From positions 1-12,642 of the forward strand of contig JABDLQ010000342.1 of assembly GCA_013002925.1 (NCBI GenBank): 12,642 nucleotides of DNA. Reading direction: 5' to 3'. The position numbers were made by a program, and so were the translations under genes. Position 1 is the first letter of the stretch; each line of letters begins with the position of its first letter. Below are positions 1 through 7,768 of the stretch, piece by piece. A model generated the notes under the pieces. The model saw only the letters and a program-made list of their open reading frames with translations. It made no database searches and was not told where the DNA came from. The stretch is from Gammaproteobacteria bacterium. Lineage in GTDB: Bacteria; Pseudomonadota; Gammaproteobacteria; Steroidobacterales; SZUA-146.

Positions 1-817
1 CCTGTCCCGGCTGTTTGTCGAGGAAAAAACTTGCCAGCAAACCCACCACGTAATAACCCTCGACAAAAGACCCGGTTTCGTCAAAGAAAAAACATCGATC
101 ATAATCACCGTCCCAGGCAATGCCAAGCTGTGCGTCGTTGTCCCTGATCGCATCAATAGTCGCCTGCCGGTTCTCCACCAGCAGCGGATTGGGTACACCG
201 TTGGGAAAGCTCGCATCGGCTTCATAATGAACCGGTATAAACTCAAACGGTAAATGCGGCGCCAACAGATCGACGACCTTGCCGGCACCACCATTGCCCG
301 GGTTGGCGACAATTTTCATCGGCTTCAGCCTGTCGATATCAACATAGCCAAGCAGGTGCCGAATATAGTCAGCATGCGCATCGAGTGCCTGCATCTTGCC
401 AGTGGATCTCGCACTGAATTTGCCCGCCTCGGCTAACGCCTTTATATCGAACAGCCCATTGTCACCGCTGACGGGTCTGCTGCCCTCACGAACAAACTTA
501 AGGCCATTAAAATCCGCCGGGTTGTGGCTGGCTGTTACCATGATGCCACCATCGGCATTTTGGAAAAATGTAGAGAAATACACCTCCTCCGTGCCGCACA
601 GACCGATATCAAGTACGTTTGCCCCACCTTCCATCAACCCCCGGCACAGCGCTTCCTGCAGCATGGCGCTGGACGCCCGAATATCGCGTCCCACCACCAC
701 AGTTTGAGGATTCAGGAATTCTGCGTAGGCGCGACCGATGCGATACACGACATCGGGATTAATTTCATCGGGGATGCGACCACGAACGTCATAGGCTTTG
801 AAACATTCAATTTGCAT
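1..817 (-). CDS. manB: Phosphomannomutase (CpsG/ManB type), 3' end cut by window edge
   Basis: The enzyme interconverts mannose-6-phosphate and mannose-1-phosphate in the cytoplasm, the step before GDP-mannose synthesis by the upstream ManC. The first 272 codons are visible; the reading frame is open to base 1. The N-terminus MQIECFKAYDVRG, the active-site phosphoserine loop TASHNP (residues 95-100, Ser97) and the metal-binding loop DGDYDR (236-241) are all intact. The sequence follows E. coli CpsG (about 456 aa) closely, for example in SGDNGLFD and FVEGYYVVGLLA, so I call it a phosphomannomutase rather than a phosphoglucosamine mutase. An AlgC-like dual phosphoglucomutase activity cannot be excluded. 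The ATG at 815-817 lies 11 bases after the manC stop. The ribosome binding site is weak (AAGAG formed partly by the manC stop), suggesting translational coupling to manC. The C-terminal phosphate-binding domain is outside the window. Confidence 0.93.
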   Translation of the reverse strand, partial: MQIECFKAYDVRGRIPDEINPDVVYRIGRAYAEFLNPQTVVVGRDIRASSAMLQEALCRGLMEGGANVLDIGLCGTEEVYFSTFFQNADGGIMVTASHNPADFNGLKFVREGSRPVSGDNGLFDIKALAEAGKFSARSTGKMQALDAHADYIRHLLGYVDIDRLKPMKIVANPGNGGAGKVVDLLAPHLPFEFIPVHYEADASFPNGVPNPLLVENRQATIDAIRDNDAQLGIAWDGDYDRCFFFDETGSFVEGYYVVGLLASFFLDKQPGQ

Positions 818-828
818 GCAGACCGCTC

Positions 829-2262
829 TTAATCTTTACGGCCAGCACGACCATAAGTGTCCTCGAATCGTACGATATCGTCCTCACCCAGGTAACTGCC
901 CGACTGCACTTCAATAATTTCCAGCGGTACATTGCCTGGATTGGCGATTCGATGCACAGTGCCCAACGGTATATAAGTTGATTGATTTTCGGTGAGTAAA
1001 AAAGTTTCTTCACCGCGTGTGATTTCAGCAGTGCCTGTCACTACGATCCAGTGTTCCGCGCGGTGGTGATGCTTTTGCAATGATAACACCGCCCCTGGTT
1101 TAACCGTCAGGCGTTTTACCTGGTAGCGATTACCATTATCAATGCTATCGTAGGAGCCCCAGGGTCGAAAAACTTCACGATGCAAACTGGTTTCTGTGCG
1201 CTCGCTGTTTTTCAGCTTTTCAACAATTTTCTTGACATGTTGTGACTGGCTGCGTGGCGCTACCATCACCGCATCGGCGGTTTCCACGATGACATGATCC
1301 TGCAAACCCACAGCCGCAATCATGCGGCTCGTCGCATGGGCATAACAATCATCACAGTCCTCCAGCAACACGTCACCTACAGTCACATTGTTGCGATCGT
1401 CGGGCGTCTTTGCCGCATGCAGACTGCTCCAGTCTCCCACATCGCTCCAACCCGCAGCCAACGGCACCACAACCGCGTCATCAGTCTTTTCCATGACCGC
1501 ATAATCAATTGAATCACCTGCAGAGGCACTGAATGAGTCAACTCCGAGGCGGATAAAATCGAGATCTTCAGCGGCTTCTGTCACTGCTGCGCGGCAATGC
1601 TCAATCATCTCCGGTTGAAATTTTTCCAGCTCGTCCAGGTAGCGATCTACCCGAAACATGAACATGCCGCTATTCCACAGGTACTCGCCGCTGCGAAAAT
1701 ATTCCTGCGCAATTGCCGCCGCAGGTTTTTCGACAAATCGTTCTACCGCAAAACTGCTGTCACCGCACGGCTCACCTTTTTTGATGTATCCGTAGCCGGT
1801 TTCGGCACGGTCCGGGACGATGCCAAATGTCACCAACTTGCCCTTGCGTGCCTGCTCGGCACCCAGAGTAACGGCGGCATGAAATGCCGCCTCGTCAGCG
1901 ATCACATGATCCGCAGGTAGCACCAGCATGATCTGGGACCGCGCATCTGCGTCTCCAGCCAGCACCAGGTGCATGGCAGCGACTGCGACAGCGGGCGCCG
2001 TGTTGCGACCGACCGGCTCCAGTAAAATTGCGTGAGGTTCAAGCTCGATTCTGCGCAGCTGTTCAGCGACCAGAAACCGATGCGCCTCGTTGCACACCAC
2101 CAGTGGTGCCGCGCAATCTGCAATCGAGGACGTGCGCAATACGGTTTCCTGGAGCATGGTACGCTCACTGACCAATGGCAAAAGCTGCTTGGGATAAAGC
2201 CCTCTTGACAGCGGCCACAGGCGCGTCCCTGCCCCACCGGAAAGCACTACTGGAATAATCAT
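829..2262 (-). CDS. manC: Mannose-1-phosphate guanylyltransferase / mannose-6-phosphate isomerase
   Basis: This bifunctional cytoplasmic enzyme (type II PMI-GMP) makes GDP-mannose from mannose-1-phosphate and GTP, and also isomerises fructose-6-phosphate to mannose-6-phosphate. The 477 aa length is typical. The N-terminal nucleotidyltransferase domain shows LSGGAGTRLWPLSR (residues 7-20) with YPK (23-25), the substrate loop FVEKP (176-180) and the WSDVGDW segment (272-278). The C-terminal cupin isomerase domain starts near 365 (RPWGSYD) and carries the metal-binding set LQKHHHRAEHW (395-405) and a later His437. The frame is open further upstream to 2292, but I chose the ATG at 2262: it has AAGGA seven to eight bases upstream, and MIIPVVLSGG is where the family begins. 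It is followed at 11 bases by manB, with which it forms a GDP-mannose unit. A candidate promoter lies just upstream at 2292-2297. Confidence 0.96.
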   Translation of the reverse strand: MIIPVVLSGGAGTRLWPLSRGLYPKQLLPLVSERTMLQETVLRTSSIADCAAPLVVCNEAHRFLVAEQLRRIELEPHAILLEPVGRNTAPAVAVAAMHLVLAGDADARSQIMLVLPADHVIADEAAFHAAVTLGAEQARKGKLVTFGIVPDRAETGYGYIKKGEPCGDSSFAVERFVEKPAAAIAQEYFRSGEYLWNSGMFMFRVDRYLDELEKFQPEMIEHCRAAVTEAAEDLDFIRLGVDSFSASAGDSIDYAVMEKTDDAVVVPLAAGWSDVGDWSSLHAAKTPDDRNNVTVGDVLLEDCDDCYAHATSRMIAAVGLQDHVIVETADAVMVAPRSQSQHVKKIVEKLKNSERTETSLHREVFRPWGSYDSIDNGNRYQVKRLTVKPGAVLSLQKHHHRAEHWIVVTGTAEITRGEETFLLTENQSTYIPLGTVHRIANPGNVPLEIIEVQSGSYLGEDDIVRFEDTYGRAGRKD

Positions 2263-2291
2263 CTGTCTATCCTTTTCAATTTCCGAGCACA

Positions 2292-2297
2292 ATTATA
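2292..2297 (-). promoter_or_regulatory. Candidate -10 box of a manC-manB promoter
   Basis: On the minus strand the 111-base gap between ugd and manC contains a perfect TATAAT at 2297-2292, in the context GCATATAATTG. No good -35 hexamer sits at 16-18 bases (TCCAGG at 17). With a start about seven bases downstream, the leader to the manC ATG would be only some 23 bases. This would let manC-manB be transcribed independently of the upstream genes. The evidence is one hexamer plus location. Confidence 0.4.
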
Positions 2298-2339
2298 TGC
2301 CAATGACCAATTCCCTGGATTTAACCAGTTCACTGTTTC

Positions 2340-2357
2340 AGGCCCCGCAGCGAGCCT
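2340..2357 (-). other. Intercistronic stem-loop between ugd and manC
   Basis: The minus-strand RNA can fold AGGCTC / GGGCCT, six pairs including one G-U, around the loop GCTGCG, about 17 bases after the ugd stop codon. No run of U follows (GAAACAG comes next), so it is not a classic intrinsic terminator. It may stabilise the 3' end of the upstream message or be chance. Confidence 0.25.
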
Positions 2358-2373
2358 CTGACGGAAATTTAAG

Positions 2374-3708
2374 TCATTCCACGGTCTCACCACGGCCTAT
2401 CGCAACGTAATGGAAGCCTTCTTTGATCATCTGCCCAGGATCATAAACATTACGTCCGTCGAAAATTACGGGGTTTTTCATCGTCTTGGCCATCGCTTCA
2501 AAATCGGGACTACGAAACTCGGTCCATTCCGTCACGAGCACCAATGCATCAACAGACTCAATCGCATCCATTGCAGTGTCTGAAAACTGGATGGTGTCGA
2601 TGTCTCTGAACTCGGTTTTTGCCGCTGCATTGGCAACCGGATCATACGCCTTGACGTGTGCACCTGCCGCGCACAACTCTTTGATCAAAACGATACTGGG
2701 AGCTTCCCGCATGTCATTAGTATTTGGTTTGAACGCAAGTCCCCACACTGCGATTGTCTTGCCGCGCAAATCGTCCGAAAAATAACGACTGATTTTTTTG
2801 AACAACACCATCTTCTGTCGATTATTGACATCACGTACTGCACGCAGGAGTTGCAAATCATTTCCCACTTTATCGGCCGTGCCAATGAGTGCGCGAATGT
2901 CTTTGGGAAAACAGGAGCCACCAAAACCACAACCAGGATAAATAAAATGAAAGCCAATACGCGGGTCAGCACCAATGCCAAGTCGCACGTTTTCGATGTC
3001 TGCACCAAGCTTTTCCGCCAGTAATGCCAGCTCATTCATAAAACTGATTTTGGTCGCCAACATCGCATTGGCCGCATACTTCGTAAGTTCCGCGGAGCGC
3101 ACATCCATCACCAGCAAGCGATCACGATTGCGGGTATAAGGGTTATAGAGTGTATGAAAAAGCTCTGCCGTACGTGGATTATCAGTACCAATAATAATAC
3201 GATCAGGACGCATGAAGTCGGTTACAGCCGCACCTTCTTTTAAAAACTCAGGATTTGAAGCAACGTCAAATTCAAGTGTGACGCCACGCTCCTTTAGAAC
3301 CGCCTGAATCTGTTTTTTGACCAGGTCGGCCGTGCCCACAGGCACTGTCGATTTATCGACGACCACCTTGTATTCATTCATATACTGGCCGATTGATCTT
3401 GCTACCGACACGACATGGCTATAGTCCGCAGACCCATCATCCCCGGCAGGTGTGCCTACGGCGATAAACTGAAACAATCCATGTTCGACTCCCTCCCTGG
3501 CATTTGTAGTGAATGACAAACGGCCGGACTCGAGGTTACGCCGTACGATCTCCTGCAACCCTGGTTCGTATATGGGTATCTGGCCACGCTTCAACACGGA
3601 TATTTTTTCATCGTCGATGTCGACGCACACAACCTTGTTGCCGCTTTCCGCCAGACAGGCACCGGTTACCAAACCCACATACCCGGAACCGAAAACCGTT
3701 ACATTCAT
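2374..3708 (-). CDS. ugd: UDP-glucose 6-dehydrogenase
   Basis: The enzyme oxidises UDP-glucose to UDP-glucuronate with two NAD+ in the cytoplasm. The 444 aa protein has the Rossmann motif GSGYVG (7-12), the substrate-domain signature STVPVGT (120-126), SNPEFLKEGAA (151-161) and the catalytic cysteine in GCGFGGSCFPKD (Cys266), followed by the C-terminal UDP-binding domain with WGLAFKPNTNDMREAPS (322-338). IPIYEPGL near residue 44 and FIYPGCGFGGSCFPK fit the Ugd branch rather than GDP-mannose dehydrogenase AlgD. The ATG at 3708 has AAGGGG six to seven bases upstream. Its product is the direct substrate of the 4-epimerase encoded 55 bases upstream, so the two genes form a UDP-GlcA/UDP-GalA pair. 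The downstream gap to manC (111 bases) is the largest within this gene run. Confidence 0.95.
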   Translation of the reverse strand: MNVTVFGSGYVGLVTGACLAESGNKVVCVDIDDEKISVLKRGQIPIYEPGLQEIVRRNLESGRLSFTTNAREGVEHGLFQFIAVGTPAGDDGSADYSHVVSVARSIGQYMNEYKVVVDKSTVPVGTADLVKKQIQAVLKERGVTLEFDVASNPEFLKEGAAVTDFMRPDRIIIGTDNPRTAELFHTLYNPYTRNRDRLLVMDVRSAELTKYAANAMLATKISFMNELALLAEKLGADIENVRLGIGADPRIGFHFIYPGCGFGGSCFPKDIRALIGTADKVGNDLQLLRAVRDVNNRQKMVLFKKISRYFSDDLRGKTIAVWGLAFKPNTNDMREAPSIVLIKELCAAGAHVKAYDPVANAAAKTEFRDIDTIQFSDTAMDAIESVDALVLVTEWTEFRSPDFEAMAKTMKNPVIFDGRNVYDPGQMIKEGFHYVAIGRGETVE

Positions 3709-3744
3709 TAACTGCCCCTTTCAGTATTAAACCGCGCACCTGTT

Positions 3745-3760
3745 TCCGGTTTCCACCGGA
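3745..3760 (-). other. Intercistronic hairpin with GNRA-type loop between epimerase and ugd genes
   Basis: The minus-strand RNA reads TCCGGT-GGAA-ACCGGA, a perfect six-pair stem closed by a GGAA tetraloop of the GNRA class, four bases after the epimerase stop codon. No U run follows, so termination is unlikely. Processing or stabilisation of the polycistronic message is an inference. Confidence 0.4.
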
Positions 3761-3763
3761 TCG

Positions 3764-4771
3764 CTAGACCTGATGGTAACTACGATACCACTTGACAAAC
3801 TGCGCCACCCCATCCTCCACGGAAGTTTGTGGCCGGTATCCGACATCCTCAATGAGTTCGGTCACATCTGCGTATGTGTCAGGCACATCGCCCAACTGTA
3901 ACGGTAATTTATTCAGCTTGGCTTTGGTGCCGAGACAGTTTTCCAGCACCTCAATATATTTGAGAAGCTCGACTGGCTCATTGTTGCCAATGTTATAGAC
4001 CCGGTACGGAGCACAACTGCGACTGGGGTCCGGGTGATCACTGTCCCACGCGGAATCGGCGCATGCCACCTGATCATTCGTGCGCACGACCCCCTCGACG
4101 ATATCATCCACATACGTGAAGTCGCGACGATGCTTGCCATAATTGAACACATCAATGGGTTCGCCGGCAAGGATATTCCGCGTGAACAGAAACAACGCCA
4201 TATCGGGTCGCCCCCAGGGCCCATAGACTGTAAAAAACCGCAAGCCCGTAGTCGGCAAACCGTACAGGCTGGAATACGAATGCGCCATCAATTCATTGGC
4301 TTTCTTGGTGGCGGCATACAGTGTTAACGGATGATCCACGCTTTCTTTTACCGAAAACGGCATGTTCGTATGCGCACCATAAACGGAACTGGTCGAAGCG
4401 TAAACCAGATGCTCAATGCCATGATGGCGGCAGCCCTCCAGGACGTGGATAAAACCAACCAGGTTCGAATCTACATAGGCATGCGGATTTTCAATCGAGT
4501 AACGCACGCCGGCCTGGGCAGCCAAATGGATCACTCTTGCAAATCCATATCTGGCAAATACCGCTTCCATAGCGGCGCGGTCGGCAAGGTCTACCAGCTC
4601 GAACGTAAAGTTGGGCAAATCTTCCAGGGTTTGCAGGCGCGCTTTTTTGAGATTGACGTCATAGTAGTCACTCAGATTATCCAGCCCAACGACTTCGTCG
4701 CCACGCTCGAGTAATTTGCGGGCAACGTGACTGCCGATAAACCCTGCTGCTCCGGTAACCAGTATTTTCAT
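3764..4771 (-). CDS. UDP-glucuronate 4-epimerase (NAD-dependent, extended SDR)
   Basis: The predicted reaction is UDP-glucuronate to UDP-galacturonate in the cytoplasm, using the product of the downstream ugd. The 335 aa length is normal. The NAD-binding motif TGAAGFIGSH (6-15), the DNLSDYYD segment (31-38), the catalytic STSSVYG (126-132) and the YAATK dyad (Tyr152, Lys156) are intact. TVYGPWGRPDMALFLF (181-196) and RRDFTYVDDIVEGV (215-228) are hallmarks of the Cap1J/LspL/plant GAE group, distinguishing it from GalE. The ATG at 4771 is 15 bases after the dehydrogenase stop; the Shine-Dalgarno is weak (AAGAGA overlapping that stop), consistent with coupled translation. A related possibility is a 4-epimerase acting on the UDP-HexNAc-uronate made by the upstream dehydrogenase; the sequence favours UDP-GlcA. 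Confidence 0.9.
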   Translation of the reverse strand: MKILVTGAAGFIGSHVARKLLERGDEVVGLDNLSDYYDVNLKKARLQTLEDLPNFTFELVDLADRAAMEAVFARYGFARVIHLAAQAGVRYSIENPHAYVDSNLVGFIHVLEGCRHHGIEHLVYASTSSVYGAHTNMPFSVKESVDHPLTLYAATKKANELMAHSYSSLYGLPTTGLRFFTVYGPWGRPDMALFLFTRNILAGEPIDVFNYGKHRRDFTYVDDIVEGVVRTNDQVACADSAWDSDHPDPSRSCAPYRVYNIGNNEPVELLKYIEVLENCLGTKAKLNKLPLQLGDVPDTYADVTELIEDVGYRPQTSVEDGVAQFVKWYRSYHQV

Positions 4772-4786
4772 TTCTATTTGGGTCTC

Positions 4787-6064
4787 TTAGAGTCGGCCAT
4801 CAACATCGGCGGCATCGAATAGTTGTTTAATATCATAAAGCACATGCGTACTCTTACCGAGTTTGCGCACAGCCTCAACGCCCATCTCAAGAAACTCTTT
4901 GTGCGCCACGGCCAGAATGATTGCATCATAGCTCCCGGGCTTGAGTTCCTCGCATAATGTCACGCCATACTCATGGTGAGCCTCAGCAGAATCTGCCCAT
5001 GGGTCAAAGACATCAACGTCTACATCATACGTTTGCAATTCGCGCACCATGTCGATTACCCGGGTATTGCGCACATCCGGGCAGTTTTCCTTGAATGTAA
5101 AGCCAAGAATCAGGGTTTTCGACCCGGTCACATGAATGCGCTTCTGCATCATCAGTCGTGCGACCCGGGATACAACATAATTTCCCATGTTGTCGTTGAT
5201 GCGCCGGCCGGCCAGAATCATTTCCGGGTGATAGCCCATCTGTTGGGATTTATGGGTTAGATAATAGGGATCGACCCCAATGCAGTGACCACCTACCAGC
5301 CCAGGGCGAAAAGGCAGGAAATTCCACTTGGTACCTGCGGCTTCCAGCACTTCGCCGGTATCAATTCCAAGGCGATTGAAGATCAGCGCCAGTTCATTGA
5401 CCAGTGCGATATTGACGTCTCGCTGGGTGTTTTCGATGACTTTGGCGGCTTCAGCCACCTTGATCGACGATGCTTTGTATGTGCCGGCAGTAATGATCGA
5501 TCCATACAGCTTGTCGATAAACTCTGCCGCCTCCGGAGTCGATCCGGAAGTCACTTTCAAAATAGTCTCCAGGCGGTGTTGTTTGTCACCCGGATTTATA
5601 CGCTCCGGACTGTAACCGATAAAAAAATCCTCATTGACCTTTAAGCCTGATAGCTCTTCCAGAATCGGAACACATACATCTTCAGTCGCGCCTGGATAAA
5701 CTGTCGATTCGTATATAACAACCATGCCTTTTTGCAGCTGCCCGGCAATCGTTCGGCTGGCGCTTTTCAATGGGGACAAATCCGGCTGTTTATGCTCATC
5801 AATGGGTGTGGGCACTGTCGCAATAATTACGTTGCATTCGGCCAGCAACTGCGGGTCATCGCTAAAACGTAAATGGTCCGCCGCCCGCAACTCTTCAGGC
5901 TGAACTTCCAGCGTGCTGTCCCGATGATTCTTTAATTCATCGATGCGTCCCGCATTGATATCAAAACCCAGTGTAGGGTAATGACGGCCAAACGAAACCG
6001 CCAGCGGCAACCCTACGTATCCCAGGCCTACAACTCCAATCCGTGCCTCAGCAATGTTGATCAT
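4787..6064 (-). CDS. tviB: UDP-N-acetylhexosamine 6-dehydrogenase, TviB/WbpO family
   Basis: Members oxidise C6 of UDP-GlcNAc or UDP-GalNAc to the uronic acid with two NAD+, as in Vi antigen (TviB) and Pseudomonas O-antigen (WbpO) synthesis. The 425 aa protein has the Rossmann motif GLGYVGLPLAV (13-23), VPTPID (84-89), ESTVYPGATED (119-129), SPERINPGD (152-160), AKVIENTQRDVNIALVNE (207-224) and the catalytic cysteine in GGHCIGVDPYY (Cys261). The C-terminal domain contains LGFTFKENCPDVRNTRV (320-336). These are the WecC/WbpA/TviB signatures and differ clearly from the Ugd encoded two genes downstream. GlcNAc versus GalNAc specificity cannot be read from sequence. The ATG at 6064 is the natural family start (MINIAEARIGVVGLGYVG), although no strong Shine-Dalgarno is visible. 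It lies 30 bases after nhaB and 15 bases before the epimerase. Confidence 0.9.
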   Translation of the reverse strand: MINIAEARIGVVGLGYVGLPLAVSFGRHYPTLGFDINAGRIDELKNHRDSTLEVQPEELRAADHLRFSDDPQLLAECNVIIATVPTPIDEHKQPDLSPLKSASRTIAGQLQKGMVVIYESTVYPGATEDVCVPILEELSGLKVNEDFFIGYSPERINPGDKQHRLETILKVTSGSTPEAAEFIDKLYGSIITAGTYKASSIKVAEAAKVIENTQRDVNIALVNELALIFNRLGIDTGEVLEAAGTKWNFLPFRPGLVGGHCIGVDPYYLTHKSQQMGYHPEMILAGRRINDNMGNYVVSRVARLMMQKRIHVTGSKTLILGFTFKENCPDVRNTRVIDMVRELQTYDVDVDVFDPWADSAEAHHEYGVTLCEELKPGSYDAIILAVAHKEFLEMGVEAVRKLGKSTHVLYDIKQLFDAADVDGRL

Positions 6065-6094
6065 AATCAGATAAATCCGTTTAGTGGTCTGTCG

Positions 6095-7642
6095 TCAGGA
6101 AAATCGCGGCAATATAAATATAACTGCAAGTAACCCTGTGATTGACATGGTGATGGTGTATGGCAACGCCAATACAAGCATACGCGTGTAGGAAAGCCTG
6201 ATGAGTGGCGCAAGTGCCGATGTCAACAAAAACAAAAACGCCGCCTGCCCGTTCGGTGTTGCCACACTGGGAATATTGGTACCTGTGTTGATCGCGATTG
6301 CCAGGTTTTCAAACTGCTGTCTGGTAATGTCCCCGGCGGCGAACGCGTCCTTGACTTCAGATATATAAACAGTGGCAACAAACACGTTGTCGCTGATCAT
6401 CGACAATACACCGTTGGCAATATAAAAAAGCGGAATCTGCGCTTGTTCACTTTGTTGAAAAACCCATTGTATAACTGGCTGAAATAACTGTTGGTCATTA
6501 ATGACCGCAACGATGGCAAAAAACACGCCCAGAAGCGCTGTAAATGGGAGCGCTTCTTCAAACGCATGACCGATACGATGCTCTTCCGTAACCCCTGTAA
6601 AAACTGTCGACAGCACAATAACCGCCAGCCCGATTAGCCCAACAGCTGCCACGTGAAATCCGAGCGCCAGCACCAGGAATAAGACCACTGCCCCCTGCCA
6701 TATGAGCGACACATTATCTTTGGGGGTGCGTTTGCTGGTTTGTTCGTCATCATATTGTTCAAGAATGGCACGTACGCGCGGTGGTAGCTGTGCGCCATAG
6801 CTCAAAATTTTGAATTTTTCACAGGCTACGCAGGTCATCATGCCGACGATAAATACGGGTAGGGTCACTGGCGCCATGGCGATAATAAATGGAACAAACT
6901 CCCAGCCGACAACCCCGCTAATCAGCAAATTCTGAGGCTCGCCCACGGTCGTCGTGACACCACCCAGTGCGGTTCCAACTGCCGCGTGCATCATCAGATT
7001 ACGTAAAAACCGACGAAATTCCTCGAGGTCTGTTTCATTGGTTTCGCAGACATTTTGATCATCTGCATGATCGTGGTCATCACTGAACTGCTTACCGGAT
7101 GCAACCCGATGGTAGACGCCATAAAATCCGGCGGCCACCGTGATTACGACGGCCGTAACGGTCAGCGCATCCAGAAACGCGGACAGTATCGCCGCCATAA
7201 AACAAAAAGCTAATGACAGCCGGGTTTTGGATCGGATTCGAATAACGATCTTGGTGAAAATGAACATCAGCAGATCTTTGAGAAAGTAAATGCCGGCAAC
7301 CATGAAAATCAGCAGCAGTATCACTTCAAAGTTGAGCTCAACTTCATGTATCACGGTTTTTGGTGACGTCAAACCTATCGCAACGCCCTGAATCGCTAAC
7401 AAACCACCGGGCAGCAACGGATAGCATTTTAGCGCCATCGCCAATGTGAATATAAATTCCAGCACCAGCATCCAGCCTACAACCTTAGGCCCCAGCGTGG
7501 ACCCCAATCCGTAATAGACCAGAACATTGACGACCAAAAAACCAAGAATTACCGTTTTGTACCACTCGGGCGAATTGCCGAGAAAATTGCTCCAGGTAGA
7601 GCGCAAAAAACTCTGCGGTAGGCGGTCGAGTTCGGTTGTCAT
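6095..7642 (-). CDS. nhaB: Na+/H+ antiporter NhaB
   Basis: An inner-membrane electrogenic Na+/H+ antiporter that expels sodium and supports pH homeostasis. The 515 aa length matches E. coli NhaB (513 aa). Conserved stretches include SAFLDALTVTAVVI (154-167, with Asp158 at the place of the conserved membrane aspartate), GTALGGVTTTVGEPQN (224-239), SLFYI-like PLFYIANGVLS (404-414), ISDNVFVATVYI (416-427) and NTGTNIPSVATPNGQAAFLF (452-471). Many hydrophobic segments are present, with a hydrophilic loop at about 182-210 rich in Asp, Glu and His, at the same place as the charged loop of the E. coli protein. The ATG at 7642 has GGGAG eight bases upstream. It is the first gene of the run leading into the polysaccharide-precursor genes, with its own candidate promoter. 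Confidence 0.96.
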   Translation of the reverse strand: MTTELDRLPQSFLRSTWSNFLGNSPEWYKTVILGFLVVNVLVYYGLGSTLGPKVVGWMLVLEFIFTLAMALKCYPLLPGGLLAIQGVAIGLTSPKTVIHEVELNFEVILLLIFMVAGIYFLKDLLMFIFTKIVIRIRSKTRLSLAFCFMAAILSAFLDALTVTAVVITVAAGFYGVYHRVASGKQFSDDHDHADDQNVCETNETDLEEFRRFLRNLMMHAAVGTALGGVTTTVGEPQNLLISGVVGWEFVPFIIAMAPVTLPVFIVGMMTCVACEKFKILSYGAQLPPRVRAILEQYDDEQTSKRTPKDNVSLIWQGAVVLFLVLALGFHVAAVGLIGLAVIVLSTVFTGVTEEHRIGHAFEEALPFTALLGVFFAIVAVINDQQLFQPVIQWVFQQSEQAQIPLFYIANGVLSMISDNVFVATVYISEVKDAFAAGDITRQQFENLAIAINTGTNIPSVATPNGQAAFLFLLTSALAPLIRLSYTRMLVLALPYTITMSITGLLAVIFILPRFS

Positions 7643-7689
7643 TCTGTTTTCTCCCGGCGTTGCGGTTAAGTTTGACCAACAAGCCGGTG

Positions 7690-7718
7690 ATTATATGCTG
7701 TTCAGACGTGTTCGGCTA
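7690..7718 (-). promoter_or_regulatory. Candidate promoter of nhaB and the genes downstream
   Basis: In the 126-base gap between dnaQ and nhaB the minus strand carries a perfect TATAAT (7695-7690). A poor -35, TAGCCG (7718-7713, three of six matches), sits 17 bases upstream. The predicted leader to the nhaB ATG is about 40 bases. The context GCATATAAT is shared with the candidate manC promoter. I see no convincing intrinsic terminator for dnaQ in this gap, so read-through is possible. Confidence 0.45.
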
Positions 7719-7768
7719 TCTGTAAGACGCGGATTCTTAGCATAAAATTACTTATTCAATCAGTGGGC

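Noticed and set aside
396..707. Plus-strand open frames opposite manB and manC
   Set aside because: They lie antisense to strongly supported genes, have no recognisable motifs, and are explained by the coding constraints of the other strand.
2374..3708. GDP-mannose 6-dehydrogenase (AlgD), suggested by the adjacent manC-manB genes
   Set aside because: The substrate-domain wording (IPIYEPGL, SNPEFLKEGAA, FIYPGCGFGGSCFPKD) follows UDP-glucose dehydrogenase, so an alginate-type pathway is not supported.
7643..7768. tRNA-Asp gene next to dnaQ, as in E. coli
   Set aside because: The 126-base gap shows no cloverleaf arms or TPsiC-like sequence.
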